Source: Vibrio qingdaonensis (lineage in GTDB: Bacteria; Pseudomonadota; Gammaproteobacteria; Enterobacterales; Vibrionaceae). From it: a DNA stretch of 64,000 bases. The notes under the pieces were generated by a model, which was not told the origin of the DNA, searched no databases, and worked only from the letters and a program-made list of their open reading frames with translations. Positions 52,130 through 62,123 of this stretch are shown here, piece by piece. The DNA is taken from NCBI RefSeq assembly GCF_026191675.1, contig NZ_JAKRRY010000026.1, forward strand, positions 1 through 64,000, given 5' to 3'. Every line of letters begins with the position of its first letter. The stretch's first letter is position 1. The translations under genes and the position numbers were made by a program.

Positions 52130-53518
52130 TTAGCGTCCAAATGGGTTAAAACCACCGCCGCCGCCCATGCCGCCACCGCCCATCATACCTTGCATATTAC
52201 GCATCATGCCGCGCATGCCACCTTTTTGCATCTTCTTCATCATCTTTTGCATTTGGGTAAACTGCTTAAGAAGACGATTAACATCTTGAACTTGAGTACC
52301 AGAACCTGCAGCAATACGCTTTTTGCGTGAGCCTTTAATAAGCTCTGGACGCTGGCGCTCTTTCATCGTCATAGAGTTGATGATGGCTTCCATCTGCTTA
52401 AACATTTTGTCATCAACTTTATCTTTAACATTATCTGGGACGTTCGACATGCCTGGTAGCTTGTCCATCATTCCCATCATTCCACCCATATTTTGCATTT
52501 GGCCAAGCTGTTCACGGAAGTCTTCAAGGTCAAAACCTTTCTTTTCCTTAAACTTCTTAGCCATTTTTTCGGCTTTTTCGGTATCGACATTACGCTGTAG
52601 GTCTTCAATCAACGACAGCACATCACCCATGCCTAAAATACGCGATGCCACACGATCCGGGTGGAAAGGTTCAAGCGCGTCAGTTTTTTCACCCACACCC
52701 AAGAACTTAATCGGCTTACCGGTAATATGACGAACCGATAACGCAGCACCACCACGTGCGTCACCATCAACCTTGGTAAGAACGACACCCGTTAATGGCA
52801 GCATGTCCCCAAACGCTTTTGCCGTGTTCGCAGCATCTTGACCGGTCATCGCATCAACAACGAATAGCGTTTCAACAGGATCGATAGCCGCGTGAAGATC
52901 GCGAATCTCTTCCATCATTTCATGATCAACCGCGAGACGACCCGCCGTATCAACAATCAATACGTCGTAGAATTTTTTCTTCGCATGCTCAATCGCATTG
53001 TTGGCAATATCAATCGGTTTTTGATCTGCCGATGAAGGGAAGAAATCAACGCCTACATCACTCGCCAATGTCTCAAGCTGTTTAATCGCCGCCGGGCGAT
53101 AAACATCGGCAGACACAACCAGTACTTTCTTCTTCTCACGCTCATGGAGCATTTTTGAAAGCTTACCAACACTGGTCGTTTTACCGGCACCTTGCAAACC
53201 TGCCATCAAAATAACGGCAGGTGGCTGTGCGGCAAGATCTAAAGCTTCATTCGATTCGCCCATCACAGACTCAAGCTCTGCTTGAACAATCTTGATGAAC
53301 TCTTGGCCTGGTGTCAGCGATTTAGACACCTCAACACCAACGGCACGTTCTTTAACGCCTTTAATGAACTCGCGGATCACAGGCAATGCCACATCCGCTT
53401 CCAGAAGCGCCATGCGAACTTCGCGTAACGTGTCTTTAATATTCTCTTCGGTCAAACGACCTTTACCGCTGATGTTCTTCAGCGTTTTGGATAGACGATC
53501 CGTTAAATTCTCAAACAT
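52130..53518 (-). CDS. ffh: Signal recognition particle GTPase Ffh
   Basis: Protein of the SRP (462 residues) that binds 4.5S RNA and signal sequences and docks with FtsY. N domain helices, GTPase domain with GLQGAGKTTSVGKL near 107, DTAGR near 191 and TKVDGDARGG near 248, then a Met-rich M domain ending in a Met/Gly-rich low-complexity tail (MGGGGMGGGG). Upstream of the rpsP operon, as in E. coli, but with its own terminator. Confidence 0.98.
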   Translation of the reverse strand: MFENLTDRLSKTLKNISGKGRLTEENIKDTLREVRMALLEADVALPVIREFIKGVKERAVGVEVSKSLTPGQEFIKIVQAELESVMGESNEALDLAAQPPAVILMAGLQGAGKTTSVGKLSKMLHEREKKKVLVVSADVYRPAAIKQLETLASDVGVDFFPSSADQKPIDIANNAIEHAKKKFYDVLIVDTAGRLAVDHEMMEEIRDLHAAIDPVETLFVVDAMTGQDAANTAKAFGDMLPLTGVVLTKVDGDARGGAALSVRHITGKPIKFLGVGEKTDALEPFHPDRVASRILGMGDVLSLIEDLQRNVDTEKAEKMAKKFKEKKGFDLEDFREQLGQMQNMGGMMGMMDKLPGMSNVPDNVKDKVDDKMFKQMEAIINSMTMKERQRPELIKGSRKKRIAAGSGTQVQDVNRLLKQFTQMQKMMKKMQKGGMRGMMRNMQGMMGGGGMGGGGGFNPFGR

Positions 53519-53690
53519 TTTTTTCTCTTCGCTTAAAAATTGCGATCAATTATGGTGAGTATACCTTAGCCAGCGATCAGAGTCATACTTAACAAGATCA
53601 AATACTAATCAATACTTTTTACATATGCCGTAGCTCATTGGGTCGATGCAGGGTATAATTCAAGCTCTAAACCATAGATTTTTAGGCAAA

Positions 53691-54485
53691 ATGGACAGTT
53701 TAATCGCAACATCTGCAGCCATTTTTTATGCGCTTGCTATCGCTACCATCATCCCAGGCTTGGTTCAACAAGTCGGGATCCGCACGAAAACTGTTCTCAT
53801 CAGTGCTTCGCTAGCCCTGCTATGTCATGCCTGGTTGCTAAGTGATCTTATCCTAAGTGGCTCTGGACAAAACCTTAGCATCCTAAATGTCGCCTCACTG
53901 ATTGGCTTTATTATTTCACTCTTTATGAGTGCGGCTATGATGAAAACGCGCATTTGGTTTTTACTGCCTGTCGTCTACAGCTTTGCCGCTATCAACTTAT
54001 CCGTCGCGGCATTTGTACCGACCGCCTTCATTACCCATTTAGAACATAATCCAAAGCTATTGCTTCATATTGCATTAGCATTATTTTCGTATTCCACGTT
54101 ATCCATTGGGGCTCTTTATGCTATCCAACTTGCTTGGCTCGATCACAAACTAAAAAATAAGAAAGCGTTGGGCATCAACCCGAACTTACCCCCATTAATG
54201 ATGGTGGAAAGGCAACTTTTCAAGATCATTTTAATTGGAACCGCTCTACTCAGTGCCACACTGATCACAGGTTTCATCTTTGTCGAAGATATGTTTGCTC
54301 AAGGCAAGGCGCACAAAGGTATCCTGTCATTCATGGCATGGGTAATTTATTCTGTACTGCTTTGGGGTCACTACCATAAGGGATGGCGTGGTAAAAAAGT
54401 GACTTGGTTTGCCATTGCTGGCGCAACATTGCTCACCTTAGCGTACTTTGGTAGTCGCTTTGTTCAAGAAATCATACTCAACTAA
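53691..54485 (+). CDS. ypjD: CcsA/YpjD-family membrane protein
   Basis: Polytopic protein (264 residues from the ATG at 53691, chosen for the AGG nearby; the frame is open from 53646) with about eight helices and the cytochrome c assembly (CcsA/ResC) pattern. The usual tryptophan-rich WWD motif is replaced by a weaker GILSFMAWVIYSVLLWGHYHKGWRGKK stretch with conserved His residues. In E. coli YpjD lies next to ffh and YfjD (CorB-like), the same neighbours as here. Exact function uncertain. Confidence 0.88.
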   Translation: MDSLIATSAAIFYALAIATIIPGLVQQVGIRTKTVLISASLALLCHAWLLSDLILSGSGQNLSILNVASLIGFIISLFMSAAMMKTRIWFLLPVVYSFAAINLSVAAFVPTAFITHLEHNPKLLLHIALALFSYSTLSIGALYAIQLAWLDHKLKNKKALGINPNLPPLMMVERQLFKIILIGTALLSATLITGFIFVEDMFAQGKAHKGILSFMAWVIYSVLLWGHYHKGWRGKKVTWFAIAGATLLTLAYFGSRFVQEIILN

Positions 54486-54589
54486 TTCAGAATGACGCCT
54501 TGCTCACTGTTATTCAAAAGTAGCATTGACATCAAGCGTCAACTCGCTCATTAATTGACCAATACTATTATTAAAGGAACGGCTACGTT

Positions 54590-55861
54590 TTGGACGACAT
54601 TTCGACCGGTATTTTATTTGCGATTCTCGCAGGTCTGATTGTAATTTCCGGCTATTTTTCTGGTTCAGAGACAGGGATGATGTCTTTGAATCGCTATCGA
54701 CTCAAACATCTCTCAAAAACGGGTCATAAAGGCGCAAAGCGCGTTGAACGATTATTAAATCGTCCAGACCGCCTGATAGGATTAATCCTTATCGGAAACA
54801 ACCTCGTCAATATTCTCGCGTCTGCAATTGCAACCGTTATTGGCTTACGTCTTTATGGGGATGTTGGTGTCGCGATAGCAACGGGCGCCTTGACCCTTGT
54901 TATTTTAGTCTTTGCGGAAGTCACCCCAAAAACTCTGGCCTCTCTCTATCCCGAGCGAGTATCCTTCATGAGCAGCATCTTACTCACCATTTTAATGAAG
55001 TTACTCTCTCCTCTCGTCATTCTGGTTAACTTCATTACTAACGGCTTTATTCGACTTCTTGGCATTAAAGCTAACCACAATGATGAAGACCACTTAAGCT
55101 CTGATGAATTACGTACCGTGGTTAATGAAGCCGGGTCATTAATCCCTAGACGTCACCAAGACATGCTGATTTCAATTTTGGATCTTGAACATGTCACCGT
55201 AAACGACATTATGATTCCACGTAATGAAATCACCGGTATCAACATCAATGATGATTGGAAATCTATTGTGCGCCAGCTAACACACTCCCCTCACGGTCGA
55301 GTGGTACTTTATCGCGATCAAATAGATGAAGTTGTCGGTATGCTAAGACTTCGTGAATCTTATCGTCTTATGCTAGAAAAAAATGAATTCACTAAAGAGA
55401 CACTGTTGCGCAGCGCCGATGAAGTCTACTTTATTCCGGAAGGCACTCCCCTCAACGTACAAATGCTAAAATTTCAGCGTAATAAACAGCGGATTGGTCT
55501 TATCGTCGACGAATATGGCGACATCAACGGTCTTGTAACGCTAGAGGATATCTTAGAAGAGATTGTTGGTGAATTTACCACTTCTATCGCCCCAACCTTA
55601 GCTGAAGAAATTTCACCACAAGGCGATGGCAGCTTCTTAATCGAAGGCAGCGCAAATATACGAGACATCAACAAAGGATTAAAGTGGTCACTACCCACCG
55701 ATGGTCCAAGAACGCTTAATGGCTTAATGCTTGAGCACTTAGAAGATATTCCTGAAAGCCATCTAAGTATCGAAGTGGCCGAGCACCAAATGGAAATTGT
55801 CGAACTAGAAGAAAACCGAATAAAAATGGTTAAGGTCTTCCCTAAAAACCATCAGTCTTGA
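54590..55861 (+). CDS. corB: CNNM/CorB-like transporter with CBS domains
   Basis: 423 residues from a TTG start (54590) with AAAGGAAC ahead. N-terminal DUF21 membrane domain (GYFSGSETGMMSLNRYRLKHLSK, ITLLIGNNLVNI-like segment), a CBS pair (about 200-335, VDEYGDINGLVTLEDILEEIVGEF) and a C-terminal CorC/HlyC domain. Homologues mediate Mg2+ (CorB) transport or resistance; the original haemolysin label for the family is misleading. Confidence 0.92.
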   Translation: MDDISTGILFAILAGLIVISGYFSGSETGMMSLNRYRLKHLSKTGHKGAKRVERLLNRPDRLIGLILIGNNLVNILASAIATVIGLRLYGDVGVAIATGALTLVILVFAEVTPKTLASLYPERVSFMSSILLTILMKLLSPLVILVNFITNGFIRLLGIKANHNDEDHLSSDELRTVVNEAGSLIPRRHQDMLISILDLEHVTVNDIMIPRNEITGININDDWKSIVRQLTHSPHGRVVLYRDQIDEVVGMLRLRESYRLMLEKNEFTKETLLRSADEVYFIPEGTPLNVQMLKFQRNKQRIGLIVDEYGDINGLVTLEDILEEIVGEFTTSIAPTLAEEISPQGDGSFLIEGSANIRDINKGLKWSLPTDGPRTLNGLMLEHLEDIPESHLSIEVAEHQMEIVELEENRIKMVKVFPKNHQS

Positions 55862-55880
55862 TAGACGCATTTTCATCCAG

Positions 55881-55910
55881 AAAAAAACGGCTCTTTATGA
55901 GCCGTTTTTT
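55881..55910. terminator. Bidirectional terminator between corB and metH
   Basis: AAAAAACGGCTC / GAGCCGTTTTTT perfect stem with a TTTAT loop. Confidence 0.94.
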
Positions 55911-55936
55911 GATTGTCTACTTCAGACACACTCGCG

Positions 55937-58900
55937 TTAGTTTATATTTGGTCCCAGCCACTTTTCAGCTTCAAGCCTATCCCAGCCTTTGCGATCTGCA
56001 TAGCTCAACAATTGATCCTCTTGAATTTGAGCTATGGCAAAATAACGCGAATCTGGGTGGGAAAAATACCAACCAGACACCGACGCTCCTGGCCACATAG
56101 CATAGCTTGTTGTTAGCGACATATTGATAGATTCTTCCACTTGAAGTAAATCCCAAAGCGGCCCTTTCTCTGTGTGCTCAGGACATGCAGGGTAACCCGG
56201 CGCAGGTCGAATACCTTGGTATTTTTCACGAATCAGATCTTCGTTATCCAATGACTCATCGGGAGCATAACCCCAAATGTCTTTACGAACACGGACATGT
56301 AAGTATTCCGCAAATGCCTCTGCTAGGCGGTCAGCAACGGCTTGAATCATAATCGCATTATAATCATCGCCATTCGCTTTATATTCATCAGCTAACTCTC
56401 GCTCTCCAATTCCGCCCGTTACAGCGAAGGCACCTATCCAGTCATGCTTACCACTGCTCTTCGGTGCAATGTAGTCTGATAGACAGTAGTTAAAACCTTT
56501 AGGTTTCTTGGTTTGCTGTCTTAGATTACACAATAACTGTTTGACTTCGGTTCGTGACTCATCGGTATATACTTCAATATCGTCATCAACGCTGGCAGCA
56601 GGAAATAAACCACAGATGCCTCGCGCCTTCAGAAGTCCTTCTTTTTCAACACGATCGAGCATATCGTTCGCATCCTTAAACAAGCGCTTCGCTTCTTCAC
56701 CAACTTCTTCATGTTCAAAGATTTTCGGATACTTACCCATTAGTGTCCACGTCATAAAAAATGGCGTCCAATCGATATACTCTCGCAACGTCGCAACGTC
56801 AAAGTCATCGAAAATATGAATGCCAGGTTTTAATGGTGCTGGAGGCGTATAACTATCCCAATCAATCGCGACTTTATTGTCTCGAGCTTGCTCAAGTGTG
56901 ACTGGCGCGGTTCTTGGCTTCTTACGATTATGCTGATCACGTACACGGTCATAATCAATATCGAGCTTGCTAACAAAATCTGGTTTCAACTCGTTCGACA
57001 GTAGCGAAGTACACACGCCTACCGCCCGCGATGCATTGTTAACATAGACAACGGGCTGATTGTAATTTTGTTCAATTTTAACAGCGGTATGCGCTTTAGA
57101 CGTCGTGGCGCCACCGATGAGCAATGGTAGGTCAAAGCCTTGTCGCTCCATTTCTTTAGCAACATGCACCATTTCATCTAACGATGGGGTAATCAATCCT
57201 GACAGACCAATAATATCGACGTTTTCTTCTTTAGCTACCTTCAATATTTTTTCGCACGGCACCATGACGCCAAGATCGATGATCTCGTAATTATTACATT
57301 GCAGTACAACGCCAACAATATTTTTACCGATGTCATGAACATCGCCTTTTACCGTCGCAAGCAATATTTTACCGTTGGTAGAGCCCGCTTCTTTCATCGC
57401 ATTAATAAAAGGTTCTAAATGTGCCACCGCCTGCTTCATAACTCGAGCGGACTTCACTACCTGAGGTAGGAACATTTTGCCTTCACCAAATAAATCACCA
57501 ACCACATTCATACCATCCATTAACGGACCTTCAATGACGTGTAGTGGTTTTTCGGCATTAATGCGCGCTTCTTCGGTATCCTCAACAATAAACTCGGTTA
57601 TGCCTTTTACCAACGCATGCTCTAAGCGTTTTTCGACCGACCAAGTGCGCCACTCCAGTGCACTGGCATCTTCTTCCTTACCCACACCCTTATTCGCATA
57701 TTCAGAGGCAATGTCCAGCAATCGCTCTGTTCCATCATCGCGACGGTTTAAGACTACGTCTTCAACCGCTTCACGAAGCTTATCTGGAACATTGTCATAA
57801 ACCTCTAACTGACCCGCGTTGACGATGCCCATATCCATACCATTTTTAAAACAGTGGTAAAGGAACACCGCGTGAATCGCTTCACGAACGTAGTTGTTGC
57901 CACGGAATGAAAACGAAACATTCGAGACCCCACCGGAGATCATGGCGTGAGGCAAATCTCGTTTGATATCTGCGACGGCTTCAATAAAATCGACGGCATA
58001 ATTGTTATGCTCATCAATCCCTGTCGCAACTGCGAAAATATTAGGGTCGAAAATGATGTCTTCCGGTGGGAAACCCACTTCATCCACCAGCACGCGATAA
58101 GCTTCAGTACAAATTTCAATTTTTCTTTCACGAGTATCCGCTTGGCCCACTTCATCGAATGCCATCACAATGACGGCCGCACCATAACGACGAATCAACT
58201 TAGCTTGCGCGACAAATTTTTCTTTGCCTTCTTTTAACGAAATCGAGTTAACGATCCCTTTACCTTGGATACATTTCAATCCCGCTTCAATCACTTCCCA
58301 TTTAGAGGAGTCGACCATAATCGGTACTTTGGAGATTTCAGGCTCTGACGCACAAAGATTTAAAAATCGCACCATGCAGGCTTCAGCGTCTAGCATGCCC
58401 TCATCCATATTGATATCGATGATCTGTGCACCGTTTTCAACTTGCTGACGTGCGACTTCGAGTGCTTCATCATAGAGCTCTTCTTTGATGAGACGCTTAA
58501 AACGAGCGGAGCCTGTCACATTGGTTCGCTCACCGACGTTAATAAATAAACTGTCTTTTTCTATGGTTAGCGGCTCTAAACCTGACAACCGACAAGCCAC
58601 AGGAATATCAGGTAATGCACGAGGTGTTACGCCTTCCACGGCTAACGACATCTGACGAATATGCTCAGGAGTGGTTCCACAACACCCCCCGACTAAGTTT
58701 AGAAAGCCACTTTGTGCCCATTCACCAATGTGCTCTGCCATGTCTTCAGGCGATAAATCATACTCGCCAAATGCGTTAGGAAGACCTGCGTTAGGGTGAG
58801 CGGAAATATAGCCTTCACCAATACGGGAAATTTCTTGCACGTATTGACGCAGTTCATCAGGGCCTAGCGCGCAGTTAAGACCAAACGAGATAGGATTGAC

Positions 58901-59614
58901 ATGACGTAATGCGTTATAAAAAGCTTCGGTGGTTTGTCCGGATAACGTCCGTCCAGACGCATCGGTGATGGTCCCCGAAATCATAATAGGCAAATCGACA
59001 TCAAGCTCTTCAAGTACCGTTTCAACCGCAAACGCACAAGCCTTAGCGTTCAGCGTATCAAATACAGTTTCGATCAAAATAAGATCCGAACCACCTTTAA
59101 TCAAGGCTCGAGTAGACTCAGAGTATGCAATAACGAGCTCATCAAATGAGACGTTGCGGTAGCCGGGATCATTCACATCGGGAGAAATTGAACACGTTCG
59201 GTTTGTCGGGCCTAAAACTCCGGCAACAAATCTTGGTTTGTCCGGGTTCTTTGCCGTCCACTCATCAGCGACTTCGCGAGCAAGGCGCGCCGCTTCGAAG
59301 TTAATCTCATCACTCAAAGATTCCATATCATAATCGGCCATCGCAATCGTAGTGGCGTTAAATGTATTGGTTTCAAGGATATCGGCACCCGCTTCTAGGT
59401 AAGCACTATGGATTTCTTTGATGAGTTCAGGTTGAGATAAAACCAAAAGATCATTATTACCTTTAAGATCGGATGGCCAATCAGCAAAACGTTCCCCTCG
59501 ATAATCGGCTTCTTCCAACTTATAGCCTTGAATCATCGTCCCCATCCCACCATCAATAAGTAGGATGCGTTTTTTCAATTGAGTCTCAATCACTTGTCTA
59601 ATGCTGCTTACCAC
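55937..59614 (-). CDS. metH: Cobalamin-dependent methionine synthase
   Basis: Methylates homocysteine from methyltetrahydrofolate via methylcobalamin. 1225 residues from a GTG start (59614; GAGGCAG ahead). Modules in order: homocysteine domain with zinc ligands incl. GGCCGTT near 310; pterin domain (NVGERTNVTGSARFKRLI); B12 domain with DVHDIGKNIVGVVLQ (the DxHxxG His is the lower cobalt ligand) near 760; C-terminal SAM-dependent reactivation domain (RPAPGYPACPEHTEK). Complete. Two met boxes upstream suggest MetJ control. Homocysteine for it also comes from LuxS. Confidence 0.98.
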   Translation of the reverse strand: MVSSIRQVIETQLKKRILLIDGGMGTMIQGYKLEEADYRGERFADWPSDLKGNNDLLVLSQPELIKEIHSAYLEAGADILETNTFNATTIAMADYDMESLSDEINFEAARLAREVADEWTAKNPDKPRFVAGVLGPTNRTCSISPDVNDPGYRNVSFDELVIAYSESTRALIKGGSDLILIETVFDTLNAKACAFAVETVLEELDVDLPIMISGTITDASGRTLSGQTTEAFYNALRHVNPISFGLNCALGPDELRQYVQEISRIGEGYISAHPNAGLPNAFGEYDLSPEDMAEHIGEWAQSGFLNLVGGCCGTTPEHIRQMSLAVEGVTPRALPDIPVACRLSGLEPLTIEKDSLFINVGERTNVTGSARFKRLIKEELYDEALEVARQQVENGAQIIDINMDEGMLDAEACMVRFLNLCASEPEISKVPIMVDSSKWEVIEAGLKCIQGKGIVNSISLKEGKEKFVAQAKLIRRYGAAVIVMAFDEVGQADTRERKIEICTEAYRVLVDEVGFPPEDIIFDPNIFAVATGIDEHNNYAVDFIEAVADIKRDLPHAMISGGVSNVSFSFRGNNYVREAIHAVFLYHCFKNGMDMGIVNAGQLEVYDNVPDKLREAVEDVVLNRRDDGTERLLDIASEYANKGVGKEEDASALEWRTWSVEKRLEHALVKGITEFIVEDTEEARINAEKPLHVIEGPLMDGMNVVGDLFGEGKMFLPQVVKSARVMKQAVAHLEPFINAMKEAGSTNGKILLATVKGDVHDIGKNIVGVVLQCNNYEIIDLGVMVPCEKILKVAKEENVDIIGLSGLITPSLDEMVHVAKEMERQGFDLPLLIGGATTSKAHTAVKIEQNYNQPVVYVNNASRAVGVCTSLLSNELKPDFVSKLDIDYDRVRDQHNRKKPRTAPVTLEQARDNKVAIDWDSYTPPAPLKPGIHIFDDFDVATLREYIDWTPFFMTWTLMGKYPKIFEHEEVGEEAKRLFKDANDMLDRVEKEGLLKARGICGLFPAASVDDDIEVYTDESRTEVKQLLCNLRQQTKKPKGFNYCLSDYIAPKSSGKHDWIGAFAVTGGIGERELADEYKANGDDYNAIMIQAVADRLAEAFAEYLHVRVRKDIWGYAPDESLDNEDLIREKYQGIRPAPGYPACPEHTEKGPLWDLLQVEESINMSLTTSYAMWPGASVSGWYFSHPDSRYFAIAQIQEDQLLSYADRKGWDRLEAEKWLGPNIN

Positions 59615-59915
59615 AATACTGCCTCGTTCCTTGCTGTTGTAGCCATCCTATCATAGTAACTTTAGAAATCTAGACGTCTAAAATAACTTTTGAGTGCTTT
59701 ATTTCCAACCAAACTAACTAAGTCCAATCTCTCTCGCAACCTTTTCATTACTTCCTATGTCATAACAAGAATAAAAACAAAACTCGACGTAAAGAAGGTC
59801 AATTGATGACTAAACGTTCTATACCTAAAAGGTATGAATTTTCAATTAGTGATTGATCTTCACTCACGACAGGAACAAAATCCTATTCACAATTTATTAC
59901 AATTAAGGTGACGTA
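59615..59915. other. metH-antiporter divergent intergenic region
   Basis: 301 A+T-rich bases holding both divergent promoters and the met boxes (listed). No ORF or RNA recognised. Confidence 0.55.
59664..59679. promoter_or_regulatory. MetJ operator (two met boxes) upstream of metH
   Basis: AGAAATCT (59664-59671, 6 of 8 consensus) directly followed by a perfect AGACGTCT (59672-59679), 50 bases before the metH start. Same perfect core as at metK. Confidence 0.8.
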
Positions 59916-61241
59916 ATGTCCGTTTATCAGACACTCTGTTTTTTGTCTGCAGCAGCAATGCTGATTGCATTCATCAATAGTAAGATCGGTAAAATGCAAA
60001 CCACCATCGCAATTACTGCGGGAGCCATGATCCTTTCTTTAATGATTCTCATTGGAGGACAAAACGGTTGGTTCGATCTAACGGGTGTCGCCTCTAAAAT
60101 GGTCGCCAATATTAATTTCGAAGACTTTCTTCTTAAAGGCATTTTGGGCTTTCTTCTGTTCGCTGGCGGCCTAGGCATAAAATTGCCTCACCTGAAAGAT
60201 CAACGGTGGGAAATCACCGTATTAGCATTAGGCGCCACGCTGTTTTCAACCTTTTTTATTGGCGCTGTGCTTTATGGATTTTGTCAGTTTATCGGTGTGC
60301 CATTTGACCTAATTTACTGCTTACTCTTTGGCGCGCTTATCTCCCCGACCGATCCTATCGCCGTGCTAGCCATTGTAAAAAAACTGGATGCGCCTGAGCG
60401 AATTTCAACACAAGTAGAGGGCGAATCTTTATTCAACGATGGATTTGGCTTGGTGATTTTCGTTACGCTATACACGATAGCCTTTGGCAACGAAGCTCCC
60501 AGTGTGACCGGGGTTTCCTTACTCTTCTTGCAAGAGGCCGTCGGCGGCATTGTTTATGGTTTTTTACTTGGTCTACTGTTTCATTACCTAATAAGTGCAA
60601 CGGATGACCACTCAATGGAATTGTTGCTCACTATTGGTATTCCAACTGCAGGTTATGCCTTCGCGGATGTCCTACACGTCTCTGGCCCACTATCCATGGT
60701 GGTATCAGGCATCATGATTGGCAACTGGACTCGCTATATTGGTTTTTCAAAAGAATCAGAAGAGCATCTTGACCATTTCTGGGAATTAGTGGATGAATTT
60801 TTAAATGGCGTGTTGTTCTTATTGATCGGTATGTCGATGCTGCTATTTCAATTTCATGAAGAAGATTGGATTCTTATGGCTTTCTCCATTCCACTGGTAT
60901 TAGGGGCTAGATATTTAAGTGTCGCGTTATCCTACGTAGGTTTTAAACGTTACCGACGTTATAACCCATGGTCGATAAGAATACTTACATGGGGTGGCTT
61001 AAGAGGAGGACTAGCGCTTGCTATGGCGTTATCAATACCAGCAGGGGTGTGGGTAATTGAAGATAAACTCATCGACGTGAAAGAGATTATCCTCGTCATG
61101 ACTTACTCTGTGGTTGTGTTCTCCATTTTAATCCAAGGTTCAACTATTACTCCTATGATTGAAAAAGCCAAGTTAGCTGAAAAAAACATGGCGAATAAAG
61201 ATTCGACTCCAACTGATATTTCATCAGATAAGACTGAATAG
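59916..61241 (+). CDS. CPA1 family Na+/H+ antiporter
   Basis: Polytopic inner-membrane exchanger of 441 residues with about 12 helices. The CPA1 core LLFGALISPTDPIAVLAIVKKL (ion-binding Asp) and EGESLFNDGFGLVIF (near 170) are intact, with GGLRGGLALAMALS near 365. A hydrophilic C-terminal tail of about 35 residues follows. It resembles the NhaP/YjcE branch; whether Na+ or K+ is carried cannot be told. Confidence 0.9.
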   Translation: MSVYQTLCFLSAAAMLIAFINSKIGKMQTTIAITAGAMILSLMILIGGQNGWFDLTGVASKMVANINFEDFLLKGILGFLLFAGGLGIKLPHLKDQRWEITVLALGATLFSTFFIGAVLYGFCQFIGVPFDLIYCLLFGALISPTDPIAVLAIVKKLDAPERISTQVEGESLFNDGFGLVIFVTLYTIAFGNEAPSVTGVSLLFLQEAVGGIVYGFLLGLLFHYLISATDDHSMELLLTIGIPTAGYAFADVLHVSGPLSMVVSGIMIGNWTRYIGFSKESEEHLDHFWELVDEFLNGVLFLLIGMSMLLFQFHEEDWILMAFSIPLVLGARYLSVALSYVGFKRYRRYNPWSIRILTWGGLRGGLALAMALSIPAGVWVIEDKLIDVKEIILVMTYSVVVFSILIQGSTITPMIEKAKLAEKNMANKDSTPTDISSDKTE

Positions 61242-61543
61242 CACATTCTATTTCAATGCATTCAGAGAGCAGAAATAACGGATAATCTTTGTAAACTCCG
61301 CTCTGCTCTCTGTCCCCCCTCAGTAACAAGCAATAAAACCAACTGAAAGAGCTGTAGAGGCCGATACCCGTGCCAACCCTAGCTACCCTATACCCTTTCA
61401 ACCAGCGTTCAATGGCGGGACTAGAAAGTGGCAAACCAATCAAATGCGCAATAAACAAGAAATACGACGGGGATAACGAAAGCGCGCCAAGCCCCTTAGG
61501 GCAGCACGATGCAAAACGATCAAGTGTAAAAGTATCAGATGCA
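61242..61543. other. Non-coding stretch between the antiporter gene and a tRNA operon
   Basis: About 300 bases. Holds an 11-bp perfect inverted repeat, CAGAGAGCAGA (61263-61273) and TCTGCTCTCTG (61302-61312), with a 28-base loop and no T-tract, which may be the antiporter terminator. A minus-strand frame opening with TTG at 61458 has no ribosome binding site and runs into the antiporter gene; I do not call it. Confidence 0.5.
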
Positions 61544-61575
61544 AAAAAGGCCTCATCTTTCGATGAGGCCTTTTT
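61544..61575. terminator. Terminator of the Phe-Thr-Phe-Asn tRNA operon
   Basis: AAAAAGGCCTCATC / GATGAGGCCTTTTT perfect 14-bp stem with a TTTC loop, six bases after the last tRNA; symmetric. Confidence 0.94.
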
Positions 61576-61581
61576 CTAAAG

Positions 61582-61657
61582 TGGCTCCCCTTGCAAGACT
61601 TGAACTTGCGACATACGGATTAACAGTCCGCCGTTCTACCAACTGAACTAAAGGGGA
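61582..61657 (-). tRNA. tRNA-Asn(GTT)
   Basis: 76 nt with encoded CCA; anticodon loop CTGTTAA gives GTT. Acceptor stem TCCCCTT/AAGGGGA. Last in transcription order. Confidence 0.98.
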
Positions 61658-61711
61658 ATTATCTGTGTCAACATCAGGTCCTAAGACCATTATTTGTTAA
61701 GCACCAAATAA

Positions 61712-61787
61712 TGGTGCCTCGAGGCGGAATCGAACCACCGACACGAGGATTTTCAATCCTCTGCTCTACCGACTGAGCTATCGAGGC
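61712..61787 (-). tRNA. tRNA-Phe(GAA), copy 1
   Basis: 76 nt with encoded CCA; anticodon GAA. The acceptor stem is GCCTCG/CGAGGC, differing from copy 2 by paired changes. Confidence 0.98.
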
Positions 61788-61794
61788 AAAAGAA

Positions 61795-61870
<76 letters not shown>

Positions 61871-61944
61871 ACACTAAATTCTTTATGCTTCTGTTCGTGC
61901 TACAAATCTTTACTAAAAATCGTTGGCACCAACAAATCAAATTG

Positions 61945-62020
61945 TGGTGCCCGGAGGCGGAATCGAACCACCGACACGAGGATTTTCAATCCTCTGCTCT
62001 ACCGACTGAGCTATCCGGGC
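61945..62020 (-). tRNA. tRNA-Phe(GAA), copy 2
   Basis: 76 nt with encoded CCA; anticodon GAA. The acceptor stem GCCCGG/CCGGGC is the common enteric form. First in transcription order. Confidence 0.98.
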
Positions 62021-62031
62021 AACGGGGCGCT

Positions 62032-62060
62032 ATTAAACGGATTTTCCGCTCTCCCGTCAA
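62032..62060 (-). promoter_or_regulatory. Promoter of the Phe-Thr-Phe-Asn tRNA operon
   Basis: Minus strand TTGACG (62055-62060), 17-base spacer, TTTAAT (62032-62037), then AGCGCCCCG, a G+C-rich discriminator typical of stable-RNA genes. Confidence 0.85.
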
Positions 62061-62123
62061 CAGGTTTTTTAAAAAAACTTCAAAAAACCGTTTAAGCGCT
62101 GCATTTTTCAGCAAAAGTAACTA

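Noticed and set aside
61153..61458. Minus-strand frame of 101 codons behind the antiporter gene
   Set aside because: TTG start without ribosome binding site, one third antisense to the antiporter gene, contains the inverted repeat; not convincing as a gene.
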